In this document: positions 1-6,774 of the stretch, piece after piece
Layout: every line of letters starts with the position of its first letter
Position numbering within the stretch: position 1 is the stretch's first letter
NCBI RefSeq assembly: GCF_048270265.1
Contig: NZ_JBLWTD010000037.1
Coordinates: 1-19,825, forward strand
Direction of reading: 5' to 3'
Origin: Maricaulis sp048270265
GTDB taxonomy: Bacteria; Pseudomonadota; Alphaproteobacteria; Caulobacterales; Maricaulaceae
DNA length: 19,825 nucleotides
Program-made: the position numbers and the translations under genes
Notes under the pieces: generated by a model
The model's input: the letters and a program-made list of their open reading frames with translations, nothing else
The model's database searches: none
Told to the model about the DNA's origin: nothing

Positions 1-484
1 CGGTCTGGGCCTGGCGCCAGGCCGACAGGGCATTGGCGATATCAGGATCGGAGAGCGACAGGATGGAGGCCGCCAGCAGGCCGGCATTCTTGGCACCGGC
101 ATCGCCGATGGCGAGCGTGCCAACGGGAATCCCGCCCGGCATCTGGACGATGGAGAGCAGGCTGTCCTTGCCGCTCAACGCCTTCGACTTGATCGGAACA
201 CCCAGCACCGGCAGCGTCGTCATCGAGGCGACCATGCCGGGAAGGTGCGCCGCACCGCCGGCACCGGCGATAATCACCTTGATGCCCCGGCCGCGGGCCG
301 CCTTCGCGAAGTCGACCATGCGGTCCGGCGTCCGGTGAGCCGAGACCACGCGCACTTCATGGCGAATGTTGAGGGCATCCAGGATGTCGGCTGTCTTCTT
401 CATGGTCGGCCAATCGGACCGCGATCCCATGATGACGGAGACATCGGGTTGATGACCGGGAGAATTCGGCGAAAATTCGCTCAT
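1..484 (-). CDS. purE: N5-carboxyaminoimidazole ribonucleotide mutase PurE (partial, C-terminus beyond window)
   Basis: Reading the minus strand from the ATG at 484 gives 161 residues that run off the left edge without a stop. The protein shows class I PurE landmarks: GSRSD at residues 20-24 and SAHRTP at 48-53 (His50 is the family's catalytic histidine), then a Gly-rich GAGGAAHLPGM segment (74-84) and QMPGGIPVGTLAIG (114-127). PurE converts N5-CAIR to CAIR in de novo purine synthesis in the cytoplasm, normally paired with PurK, which often lies next to it; any purK would be left of the window. AGGAAG (minus-strand sense, 489-494) sits 4 bases before the ATG and supports the start. Only the last few residues are missing. 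Confidence 0.95.
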   Translation of the reverse strand, partial: MSEFSPNSPGHQPDVSVIMGSRSDWPTMKKTADILDALNIRHEVRVVSAHRTPDRMVDFAKAARGRGIKVIIAGAGGAAHLPGMVASMTTLPVLGVPIKSKALSGKDSLLSIVQMPGGIPVGTLAIGDAGAKNAGLLAASILSLSDPDIANALSAWRQAQT

Positions 485-579
485 GACGCTTCCTGCGCGT
501 GAAAAGGAAGCGCGGGACCATAGCTTTCACCGGCCACAGGTCAAGATGGCCAGTCGTGACAATGGATTTCTTTTCGTTT

Positions 580-596
580 TTGAGGGTTTCTTAACC
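580..596 (+). promoter_or_regulatory. Possible CtrA-like box upstream of the GGDEF gene
   Basis: TTGA-N7-TTAACC lies 50 bases before the chosen ATG. The full Caulobacter CtrA site is TTAA-N7-TTAA(C), so this has one mismatch in the left half and a perfect right half. It sits in an AT-rich patch within the purE/GGDEF divergent region. Such sites arise by chance, so this is only a candidate. Confidence 0.25.
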
Positions 597-645
597 ACAC
601 TTGGCGAGCCTGAGGGTGAAAAGAATCGCCCAGGACGACCACCCC

Positions 646-1392
646 ATGCGCATCGGACCCACGAATACGACGCGAGACGTCACGCGTACCGGCAAGGCCG
701 GGGCTGCGAAGTCTGCCGGCTCGGCCGGCGCGATCGACGCGCCGCGTGATGCGGCCTCGATCATGGGCGTTCCGGAAGCCGAATTGACCCCCAATGTCCA
801 GCGCGCACTCCTGTCCTTGATGGGAGAGGTCGACCAGCTGCGCAAGGAAACCGAACGCCTGCGCGGCCGGGTTCGCGAACTGGAATCCCTCGCCGACCAT
901 GACGTGCTGCTGCCAGTGCTCAACCGCCGCGCCTTCCTGCGCGAGGTGAGCCGTGCGCTCGCCCTCGCCGAGCGTCACAATGCGCCCTCGGCCCTGATCT
1001 ATCTCGACCTGAACGGTTTCAAGGACATCAACGACACCTACGGCCACGCCGCCGGCGATGCCGCCCTGCACCATGTCGCAGCACAGCTGACCGCGCATGT
1101 CCGCGAAACCGACGCTGTCGGCCGTCTGGGCGGCGACGAGTTCGGTGTGGTGCTGACCCTGACCGGACCTGCCGGGGCCGACACCAAGGCTCGCCAGCTC
1201 GTTGACCGGCTGGAGAAGGTTCCCTTCGTGCACGATGGCCGCGAGATGTATGTCGGTGTCGCCTGGGGCGCCTATCCGCTTGAGCCCGGGCGCAATGCCG
1301 CCGAGGCCATGGCAGAGGCCGATGCGGCCATGTATGCGCGCAAGCAGGACCAAAAGCGCCAGCTCGAGGCCGCCGCACGCAAGAAGGCCTGA
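646..1392 (+). CDS. Diguanylate cyclase, GGDEF domain, DgcB-like
   Basis: A 248-residue soluble protein. The first 50 residues are low-complexity and Ala-rich, residues 55-85 form a coiled coil rich in Leu, Glu and Arg (a likely dimerisation helix), and 86-245 is a GGDEF domain. The active-site loop GGDEF is intact at 162-166, and the allosteric I-site RETD lies at 153-156, exactly five residues upstream, so product inhibition is expected. It should make c-di-GMP from two GTP. The architecture (no membrane segment, no receiver domain, coiled coil directly before GGDEF) is that of Caulobacter DgcB. I use the ATG at 646, with AGGA at 632-635 upstream; an in-frame TTG at 601 would add 15 residues of poor quality. 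The gene is convergent with the DUF465 gene. Orthology to DgcB is inference. Confidence 0.88.
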   Translation: MRIGPTNTTRDVTRTGKAGAAKSAGSAGAIDAPRDAASIMGVPEAELTPNVQRALLSLMGEVDQLRKETERLRGRVRELESLADHDVLLPVLNRRAFLREVSRALALAERHNAPSALIYLDLNGFKDINDTYGHAAGDAALHHVAAQLTAHVRETDAVGRLGGDEFGVVLTLTGPAGADTKARQLVDRLEKVPFVHDGREMYVGVAWGAYPLEPGRNAAEAMAEADAAMYARKQDQKRQLEAAARKKA

Positions 1393-1429
1393 CCGGCACC
1401 GCCGGAGCCCGCCATCCATTTTCAGAAAA

Positions 1430-1642
1430 TCAGGCGATGATGTCCGGGGTGAGCTGGTCGGTCAGGGCCGCAAGCTGGTCCTTGATCCGCAGCTTTTCCT
1501 TTTTCAGCCGAGCCAGTTTGAGCTGATCGGTGACACCGTTCACGGCCAACGCGTCAACCTCGTGATTGAGGGCTTCATGCTGCTCGCGCATCGATGAAAT
1601 GCGCGAACGCAGCTCCTGCGGGTCAAAGGATTGTCCGTCCAT
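1430..1642 (-). CDS. DUF465 (YdcH-like) small helical protein, copy 1
   Basis: A 70-residue, highly charged, all-helical protein. The C-terminal half carries the family core LARLKKEKLRIKDQ (residues 43-56), which classes it with the DUF465/YdcH family found widely in alphaproteobacteria. No biochemical role is established for the family; the sequence predicts a short antiparallel helical hairpin or coiled coil. It ends 37 bases from the convergent GGDEF gene. The upstream ribosome site is weak. A second family member lies at 2477-2665 on the other strand, with ubiX between them. Confidence 0.85.
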   Translation of the reverse strand: MDGQSFDPQELRSRISSMREQHEALNHEVDALAVNGVTDQLKLARLKKEKLRIKDQLAALTDQLTPDIIA

Positions 1643-1791
1643 GCCTGTACGGTCTCTTTTCTGGCCAAACCGGCCGTGCGGAAACTGCGGAGGCTCAAGC
1701 GTCCGTCGGCAGCCGTCGCGCCGAAGCCGGGATCATAGCGCTTTTCGTGAATCAATGAAATCGCCGAGTGCCGGATTCAGGCGAGATTCTC

Positions 1792-2388
1792 TCAACTGCG
1801 CGGGCGGCGTCCGCCCTCGAGATCCTCACCCCAACGCCGGGTTGCGTCCCAGTCGAGACCGAACAGATCCAGGGCTCGCCCGACCGATTGGTTGACCAGG
1901 TCATCAATCGTCACCGGCTTGGCGTAGAAGGCCGGCATGGGCGGGCAGATAATCGCGCCCATCTCGTTCAACGCGGTCATGGTCCGAAGATGCCCCAGAT
2001 GCAGGGGCGTCTCGCGCAGCATCAGGACAAGCCGGCGACGCTCCTTCAGGACAACGTCCGCGGCGCGCGTCAACAGGCTCGATGTCACACCCGAGGCAAT
2101 CTCCGACATGGTCCGCACCGAACAGGGTGCGATCAGCATGCCGCGGGTCTGGAAGGAGCCCGAGGCGATCGCCGCGCCGACATCGGGCATCTTGTAAACA
2201 TGGTCGGCACCGGCGCGAAACTCGGACACCGAGAATTCGGTCTCGTAGTGAAGCGTCATTTCGGCGGCCTTCGAGGCGACCATATGGCTCTCGATCCCCA
2301 GCTCGCGCAGGGCTGCCAGGGCACGGATGCCGTAGATGATTCCGGAGGCCCCGGAGACCCCGACAATCAAGCGGTCTGATTTTACCAT
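1792..2388 (-). CDS. ubiX: Flavin prenyltransferase UbiX
   Basis: A 198-residue flavoprotein of normal UbiX length. Residues 6-20 give the Rossmann-like phosphate loop RLIVGVSGASGIIYG, and the central PCSVRTMSEIASG (about 91-103) is the family's signature flavin/prenyl-phosphate site. The C-terminal stretch with CPPMPAFYAKP and DDLVNQ is also typical. UbiX attaches a dimethylallyl group to FMN to make the prenylated flavin needed by the decarboxylase UbiD in ubiquinone synthesis; no ubiD is in this window. ATG at 2388 is preferred; a GTG one codon upstream (2391) is possible, and AGG lies just before both. A perfect 12-bp palindrome begins 11 bases upstream of the ATG. Confidence 0.93.
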   Translation of the reverse strand: MVKSDRLIVGVSGASGIIYGIRALAALRELGIESHMVASKAAEMTLHYETEFSVSEFRAGADHVYKMPDVGAAIASGSFQTRGMLIAPCSVRTMSEIASGVTSSLLTRAADVVLKERRRLVLMLRETPLHLGHLRTMTALNEMGAIICPPMPAFYAKPVTIDDLVNQSVGRALDLFGLDWDATRRWGEDLEGGRRPRS

Positions 2389-2398
2389 CACCTAACCC

Positions 2399-2410
2399 CG
2401 AAACGTTTCG
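2399..2410. promoter_or_regulatory. Perfect 12-bp palindrome CGAAACGTTTCG
   Basis: This self-complementary site lies in the 88-base divergent region between ubiX (minus) and the second DUF465 gene (plus), very close to the ubiX start. Its AAACGTTT core with central CG resembles operators of the LacI/PurR family. No such regulator is encoded in the window, so operator function is inference. Confidence 0.35.
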
Positions 2411-2476
2411 TGAATAGACATAACGCTGGAACCTGCTTCAATCCATTCATCCACTTCACCAAGAGGAGTTTAATCC

Positions 2477-2665
2477 ATGCCAATCGCAGCCCGCATTCGT
2501 GAGCTCGACGCGCGTCATACGCGTCTGGACGCCCAAATCGACGAGGTTTTCAAACACCCGTCGGCGGATTCGCTTGAGGTCGCTCGGTTGAAAAAGGAGA
2601 AGCTTCGACTGAAGGAACAGATAGAAAGCCTGCGAATGTCGGAGCCCAAAACGCTCGTCGGCTGA
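2477..2665 (+). CDS. DUF465 (YdcH-like) small helical protein, copy 2
   Basis: A 62-residue charged helical protein with the same core as its neighbour, VARLKKEKLRLKEQIESL near residues 35-52. It belongs to the DUF465/YdcH family of unknown function. The start is well supported: AAGAGGAG at 2460-2467 precedes the ATG at 2477. The gene is monocistronic, since a strong intrinsic terminator follows 10 bases after the stop. It is divergent from ubiX. Compared with copy 1, the N-terminal half differs clearly while the C-terminal helix is nearly the same, which fits two diverged paralogues rather than a recent duplication. Confidence 0.87.
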   Translation: MPIAARIRELDARHTRLDAQIDEVFKHPSADSLEVARLKKEKLRLKEQIESLRMSEPKTLVG

Positions 2666-2675
2666 TCGAATCTCT

Positions 2676-2701
2676 GGGGCGGCTTTCGGGCCGCCCCTTT
2701 T
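2676..2701 (+). terminator. Intrinsic terminator after DUF465 copy 2
   Basis: An 8-bp perfect stem GGGGCGGC/GCCGCCCC (2676-2683 with 2690-2697), a 6-base loop and a TTTT run (2698-2701). Confidence 0.85.
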
Positions 2702-2754
2702 GCGTTGTAGAGTGGCGAGGGGAATTGATTGCGGTCGATGAATCGGAGATCGAA

Positions 2755-3609
2755 ATGCGCATCCTAGTCATGATTGTGTCTGCCCTGTTCCTGGGCGGAC
2801 CAGCTGCCGCCATCGCGCAGAAACCAGCCGACGCCTGTGCCGACGGCCGTGCAGCCATGGATGCCGGCGAAACAGGCAACGCCGCGGAACTGCTCGAGGA
2901 ATGCCTCGGCACCAGCGAGCAGGAACCCGAGGACGAGGTCCAGACCTATGCCGCGCTCGGCGCCGCCTATCTCGCCGAGGAACGCTACCAGGACGCCCTC
3001 TCCGCCTACAACATGGCCTTCGCCATCGCCGACACCCAGCACGCCGCCATCGCCAGTCCGATCCTGTGGCGCAATCGCGGCATTGCCCGGGCCGAGCTCG
3101 GCCAGCTTGATGCGGCCCTCGCCGACCTTCAGCACGCCGCCGCGGAAATGCCCGACGATGTCCTGACCTTCCTGAATATGGGCTTCGTCTATCAGCGCAT
3201 GGATCGTCACGCCGATGCAGTCGTGTCCTATGATGCCATTGTCCGGCTTGAACCGGACTGGATGGGCGCCTGGCTCAACCGGTCGAGCGCCCTGCTCGAC
3301 GCCGGCATGACAAGTGCCGCCGTCGCCGATGCGCGCCAGGCGGTCGAGCTGGAACCGGAGAACGGCTCGAGCCTGAACATGCTGTGCTGGACCCTGATCC
3401 AGGACGGACGCGCCGATACCGCCCTGCCGCTTTGTGAAGCCGCTGCCTCGATCGAACCCGACACCGGTGCGATCATCCACTCACACGCGACGGCGCTGGA
3501 AGCCGTCGGCCGTCTCGACGAAGCGCTGCCGCTCTACCAGCGGGCGCATCAGCTCGATCCGGAGGATCCCCAGATCACCGCCGACTTCGAGCGCACACAC
3601 CACCCCTGA
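2755..3609 (+). CDS. Exported tetratricopeptide-repeat (TPR) protein
   Basis: A 284-residue protein with a signal peptide (residues 1-22, MRILVMIVSALFLGGPAAA then IAQ as a likely cleavage region), so probably periplasmic. The rest consists of TPR helix pairs: repeats are visible around 66-95, 104-132, 138-167, 172-201, 206-235 and 243-272, with the usual small/aromatic pattern (for example AALGAAYLAEERYQDALSAY and FLNMGFVYQRMD). TPR arrays bind other proteins; the partner cannot be told. GGAG at 2745-2748, six bases before the ATG at 2755, sets the start; an upstream in-frame TTG (2725) would spoil the signal peptide. The gene is followed by a hairpin with a short T run just before the SDR gene. 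Confidence 0.85.
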   Translation: MRILVMIVSALFLGGPAAAIAQKPADACADGRAAMDAGETGNAAELLEECLGTSEQEPEDEVQTYAALGAAYLAEERYQDALSAYNMAFAIADTQHAAIASPILWRNRGIARAELGQLDAALADLQHAAAEMPDDVLTFLNMGFVYQRMDRHADAVVSYDAIVRLEPDWMGAWLNRSSALLDAGMTSAAVADARQAVELEPENGSSLNMLCWTLIQDGRADTALPLCEAAASIEPDTGAIIHSHATALEAVGRLDEALPLYQRAHQLDPEDPQITADFERTHHP

Positions 3610-3677
3610 ACCCGCACCGCTCCGGCTGGGAGACGCGTTGCCTAACGCCTCGGCCTGTGCGAGTGGAGACAATTGAG

Positions 3678-3699
3678 CGGCGCCCGATGCGCCGGTTTT
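3678..3699 (+). terminator. Hairpin with short T run before the SDR ribosome site
   Basis: A 6-bp stem CGGCGC/GCGCCG (3678-3683 with 3689-3694), a 5-base loop, then GTTTT. It could end transcription of the TPR gene. It lies only two bases before the AGGAAGG ribosome site of the SDR gene, so it may also act on the leader of that gene. Confidence 0.45.
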
Positions 3700-3715
3700 A
3701 CAGGAAGGTTTTCCC

Positions 3716-4525
3716 ATGGCCTCTGGCGATCGAGTCGCAATCATTACCGGCGGAGCAAACGGGATCGGCAAGGCCTGCGCCCGCCGTCTGAGCGAGGACG
3801 GATGCAAGGTCGTCATCGCCGATATCGACACCGCCTCCGGTACAGCGCTGGCCAGCGAGCTGGGCGGCGATCGCGGTCGCGCCCTGTTTGTGCCCTGTGA
3901 TGTCTCCGACCGCCTGTCTGTCAGCAATCTTCTGGCCGAGACCCGATCGGCCTTCGACCGCCTGGACATCCTGGTCAACAATGCCGGCGTCGTTGCGAAG
4001 GGTGATATTCTCGAGCTCTCCGAAGCCGAGTTCGACCGAGTCATCGGCGTCAATCTGCGCGGCGCCTTCCTGGTGGCCCGCGAATGCGCCAAGCAAATGG
4101 TCGAGCAGATCGAGGAGAGCGGAGAGCGGACCGATGATGCCCGCCGCCGCTATGCCATCATCAACATGTCGTCGGTCAATGGTATCATGGCGATCCCTGA
4201 CCAGCTGGCCTATTGCACCAGCAAGGGCGCGCTCAACCAGCTGACCAAATCAATGGCCCTGGGCCTCGCCAAATACGGGATTCGCGTCAATGCGATCGGG
4301 CCGGGCAGCATCAATACGGATGTGCTCAAGGCCGTAAATGAGGACAAGGCGGCGATGGACAAGATCCTGTCGCGCACGCCCATGCATCGAATTGGTGACC
4401 CGGATGAGGTCGCTTCGGTGGCCTCATTCCTGGCGTCGAAGGATGCGAGCTATATCACCGGCACCACGATCTATGCCGATGGCGGGCGGCTGGCCCTCAA
4501 TTATACGGTTGCTGCCGACCAGTAA
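3716..4525 (+). CDS. Short-chain dehydrogenase/reductase (SDR)
   Basis: A 269-residue classical SDR. Visible motifs: the nucleotide loop TGGANGIG (11-18), an acidic residue after the second strand (D36, with D38) that favours NAD(H), NNAG (88-91), the catalytic Ser in NMSSVNG (150-156), and YCTSK (Y166, K170), followed by the IRVNAIGPGSI segment. The C-terminal ITGTTIYADGG is the usual family ending. It oxidises or reduces an alcohol/ketone; the substrate cannot be told. A short charged insertion (QIEESGERTDDARRR, about 131-145) lengthens the helix before the catalytic Ser strand. AGGAAGG at 3702-3708 supports the start. The gene is convergent with trcR. Confidence 0.92.
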   Translation: MASGDRVAIITGGANGIGKACARRLSEDGCKVVIADIDTASGTALASELGGDRGRALFVPCDVSDRLSVSNLLAETRSAFDRLDILVNNAGVVAKGDILELSEAEFDRVIGVNLRGAFLVARECAKQMVEQIEESGERTDDARRRYAIINMSSVNGIMAIPDQLAYCTSKGALNQLTKSMALGLAKYGIRVNAIGPGSINTDVLKAVNEDKAAMDKILSRTPMHRIGDPDEVASVASFLASKDASYITGTTIYADGGRLALNYTVAADQ

Positions 4526-4571
4526 TCCGCCCGGTCACTCACGGGGCCATCCAGGCAGGCGTTGACACAGG

Positions 4572-4608
4572 CGGGACGGACAAGGGGCACAGCCCGTCGT
4601 CCGTCCCG
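4572..4608. terminator. Inverted repeat between convergent SDR and trcR genes
   Basis: A perfect 10-bp stem CGGGACGGAC/GTCCGTCCCG (4572-4581 with 4599-4608) with a 17-base loop. It lies 46 bases after the SDR stop and 13 bases after the trcR stop on the other strand. There is no clear T run on either side, so a termination or transcript-end role is likely from position only. Confidence 0.4.
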
Positions 4609-4621
4609 GCCTTGCAACAGC

Positions 4622-5308
4622 CTATTCTTCGTCTTCCTCGGCATCCTTTTTCGACGGGCTGCCGAACAGGGTCTCGAGATTGATTTCGCCCGCGGCCGGC
4701 TCATCCGAGTCGGCAACCAGCTGCTCGCGTGGCTTCAGGGTGTCAGCCAGCAATTCCGGATTTTCTTCCTCGATCTTGCGACGGCGCGAGGAAGCCTTCT
4801 TGACCTGTTCATCAAGGTCGATCTGGCTGCAAAGGCCAAGCGAAACCGGGTCGGTCGGCTTGATGCCGCTGGAATTCCAGTGAGTCCGGTCACGGACCGC
4901 TGCGATCGTCGTCTTGGTCGTGCCGACCAGTTTCGAGATCTGCGGGTCGGACAGTTCCGGGTGGTTGCGCACAAGCCAGGCGATGGCGTCCGGGCGGTTC
5001 TGGCGCCGCGAAAGCGGCGTGTAACGCGGACCGCGGCGCTTGGCCGGCTGGTGCAGATCGGAATATTTCGGCTGAACCGGCGTCATCCGGAAGGTTGACT
5101 TGCCCTCGGCCTTGGCAATTTCCTCGCGGGTCAGCTGACCGTTCGAAATCGGATCGGCACCGCGCACGCCAACGGCGACATCGCCATCGGCAATACCTTT
5201 GACTTCCAGGGGATGCAGACCGCAGAAATCCGCGATCTGGTCAAAGGTCAGCGAGGTGTTGTCAACGAGCCAGACCGCCGTGGCTTTCGGCATCAGGATC
5301 TCGGTCAT
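4622..5308 (-). CDS. trcR: DUF1013 cell-cycle transcriptional regulator, TrcR-like
   Basis: A 228-residue protein of the DUF1013 family, which is restricted mainly to alphaproteobacteria and whose Caulobacter member is named TrcR, a cell-cycle transcriptional regulator. The N-terminal part (LMPKATAVWLVDNTSLTFDQ, residues 5-24) and IADFCGLHPLEVKGIADG (25-42) look like one helix-turn-helix unit. A second helix-turn-helix is visible around 105-141 (RPDAIAWLVRNHPELSDPQ, then SKLVGTTKTTIAAVRDR). The C-terminal 55 residues are very acidic and probably disordered. The start at 5308 follows GAAGGAG in minus-strand sense. The gene appears monocistronic, with its own promoter candidate and an unusual hairpin in the leader. 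It lies downstream of the quinone oxidoreductase on the same strand. The name is taken from family knowledge. Confidence 0.85.
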   Translation of the reverse strand: MTEILMPKATAVWLVDNTSLTFDQIADFCGLHPLEVKGIADGDVAVGVRGADPISNGQLTREEIAKAEGKSTFRMTPVQPKYSDLHQPAKRRGPRYTPLSRRQNRPDAIAWLVRNHPELSDPQISKLVGTTKTTIAAVRDRTHWNSSGIKPTDPVSLGLCSQIDLDEQVKKASSRRRKIEEENPELLADTLKPREQLVADSDEPAAGEINLETLFGSPSKKDAEEDEE

Positions 5309-5328
5309 GTCTTGCTCCTTCGGAGAAT

Positions 5329-5357
5329 AAAAAAAAGCCCGACGCGGTGCCGGGCTT
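5329..5357 (-). terminator. Terminator-type hairpin directly before trcR
   Basis: On the minus strand, a 7-bp stem AAGCCCG/CGGGCTT (5351-5357 with 5335-5341), a 9-base loop and a run of eight T (5329-5336). It is a good intrinsic terminator for the upstream quinone oxidoreductase. The trcR ATG is only 20 bases beyond the T run, and the best trcR promoter lies on the far side of the hairpin, so trcR mRNA would contain it. Confidence 0.75.
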
Positions 5358-5368
5358 GGGCTTCCGAC

Positions 5369-5397
5369 GCTAGCGGTCTGAGTATCAGTCCAGCCAA
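5369..5397 (-). promoter_or_regulatory. Candidate housekeeping promoter for trcR
   Basis: In minus-strand sense, TTGGCT (5392-5397), a 17-base spacer and GCTAGC (5369-5374). This fits the Caulobacter-type consensus TTGnnn-N17-GCTAnn. The start point would be near 5362, putting the hairpin at about +5. Confidence 0.5.
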
Positions 5398-5459
5398 GCG
5401 ATTTGCGGCCTCTATATCGCAGCAGGACGAGTCTGCAAAGCAGATTACACTCTCGCGCA

Positions 5460-6446
5460 TCAGGGGATCAGCAGAATCTTGCCGGAATGCGCGCCCGAAT
5501 CGAGCCGTTCGTGTGCGGCGCGGACATCGTCGAGCGCAAAGCGGGCATCGATCACCGGGCGCAGCTGACCAGCCTCAACCCAGGGCCAGACCGTGCGCCG
5601 CACAGCCGCCGCCAGTCGCGCCTTCTCGGCATCGGGCCGGGCGCGCAGGGTCGAGCCCGTCAGGGTCAGACGCTTGAGCATGACGCGCATCAGATCAATC
5701 TCGACGCGGCTGCCCTGCAGGAAGGCAATCGAGACCAGACGCCCGCCCGGCCGGGCCAGATTGATGTTCTTCTGGACATAGCTGCCGCCGACCATGTCGA
5801 GCACGACATCGGCACCGCCGGCCTCGGTCAGGATCGCTTCATAGTCTTCTTCGCGGTAGTTGATCGCCCGGTCCGCGCCAAGGGAGCGGCACAGGGCGCA
5901 TTTCTCTTCGGTGCCGGCCGTCGTGAAGACGCGGGCGCCGGCGGCCTTGGCCATCTGGATGGCTGTTGTGCCGATTCCGCTCGACCCGCCATGGATCAGG
6001 ATGGTCTCGCCCTGCAACAATGCACCAATCTCGAACACATTCGCCCAGACGGTGAAAACCGTTTCCGGCAATCCCGCCGCATCGGTCAGCTCCATCCCGG
6101 CCGGGAGCGGCAAGACCGAGCCGGCAGGCGCGCGAACATGATCGGAATATCCCCCGCCAGCGACCAGGGCGCAGACCGGATCACCGACCGCGAAGCCGCT
6201 GACGCCCTCTCCCAAAGCCTCGACCCGGCCCGACACTTCCAGCCCCAAACCTTCCGGCGCACCGGGCGGTGCCGGGTAGAACCCCATCCGTTCGATCTGG
6301 TCCGGCCGGTTGACGCCGCATGCCGCTGTGCCGATCAGGACCTCACCGGCGCCGGGCTGCGGCAAGGGCCGCGTCTCGACCCGCAGGACTTCAGGCCCGC
6401 CGGGCGGATTGGCGGTGACGATGCGATTTGTTTTCGGGTCTGGCAT
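5460..6446 (-). CDS. NAD(P)H quinone oxidoreductase, PIG3 family (zinc-independent MDR)
   Basis: A 328-residue medium-chain dehydrogenase/reductase without the zinc-binding cysteine set. It has the N-terminal GroES-like fold with VNRPDQIERMGFYPAPPGAP (45-64) and GLEVSGRV (68-75), then the Rossmann domain with HGGSSGIGTTAIQ (152-164) and LGADRAINY. These strings match the PIG3/TP53I3-type quinone oxidoreductase subfamily, which reduces quinones with NADPH as a one-electron or stress-related activity. Length is normal for the family. It is divergent from the DUF1192 gene, with a 55-base gap. It ends 100 bases before the hairpin that separates it from trcR. The physiological substrate is unknown. 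Confidence 0.9.
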   Translation of the reverse strand: MPDPKTNRIVTANPPGGPEVLRVETRPLPQPGAGEVLIGTAACGVNRPDQIERMGFYPAPPGAPEGLGLEVSGRVEALGEGVSGFAVGDPVCALVAGGGYSDHVRAPAGSVLPLPAGMELTDAAGLPETVFTVWANVFEIGALLQGETILIHGGSSGIGTTAIQMAKAAGARVFTTAGTEEKCALCRSLGADRAINYREEDYEAILTEAGGADVVLDMVGGSYVQKNINLARPGGRLVSIAFLQGSRVEIDLMRVMLKRLTLTGSTLRARPDAEKARLAAAVRRTVWPWVEAGQLRPVIDARFALDDVRAAHERLDSGAHSGKILLIP

Positions 6447-6501
6447 GGGACTCTTCCGGACTTCGGGTTATGCTGGGATCAGGACTGCGATGGAGGTCAT
6501 C

Positions 6502-6699
6502 ATGTTCCATGACGAAGAGCCTGCTGCAAGCCGCCTCAAGCCCGAGGCCATCATTCCCGGCGCGGATCTCAGCGCCCTGTCACTGTCGGATCTCGCCGAG
6601 CGCCGCGCGCTGCTGGAGACCGAAATCCAGCGGATCGACGCGATTACTGAGAAAAAGCGGGCCGGACTGAGCGCCGCAGACGCCGTGTTCAAGATTTGA
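6502..6699 (+). CDS. DUF1192 small protein
   Basis: A 65-residue protein: an acidic N-terminus, a short hydrophobic/polar linker, then a helix with the DUF1192 core LSLSDLAERRALLETEIQR (about 29-47) and the tail KRAGLSAADAVFK. The family is found in alphaproteobacteria and has no known role; the helical core suggests self-association. I chose ATG 6502 because GGAGGT (6492-6497) stands four bases before it; an in-frame ATG at 6490 would add four residues but overlaps that site. It lies upstream of rcdA on the same strand with a 75-base gap that holds a promoter candidate, so it could be co-transcribed with rcdA or separate. Confidence 0.82.
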   Translation: MFHDEEPAASRLKPEAIIPGADLSALSLSDLAERRALLETEIQRIDAITEKKRAGLSAADAVFKI

Positions 6700-6707
6700 T
6701 CAACCAA

Positions 6708-6737
6708 TTGGGCCACTCTGGCCCGAGCTTTGCTACG
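6708..6737 (+). promoter_or_regulatory. Candidate promoter for rcdA with an overlapping inverted repeat
   Basis: TTGGGC (6708-6713), an 18-base spacer and GCTACG (6732-6737). The start point would be near 6744, about 30 bases before rcdA. The spacer contains GGGCC-N5-GGCCC (6710-6724), an inverted repeat that touches the -35 element and could be a protein site or just a weak hairpin after the DUF1192 gene. Confidence 0.35.
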
Positions 6738-6774
6738 AATCGCCAGAAGCTGACACAGACGGACGACTGGACGC

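Noticed and set aside
5403..6512. A 369-codon open frame on the plus strand
   Set aside because: Antisense to the quinone oxidoreductase, which has intact family motifs in the other direction.
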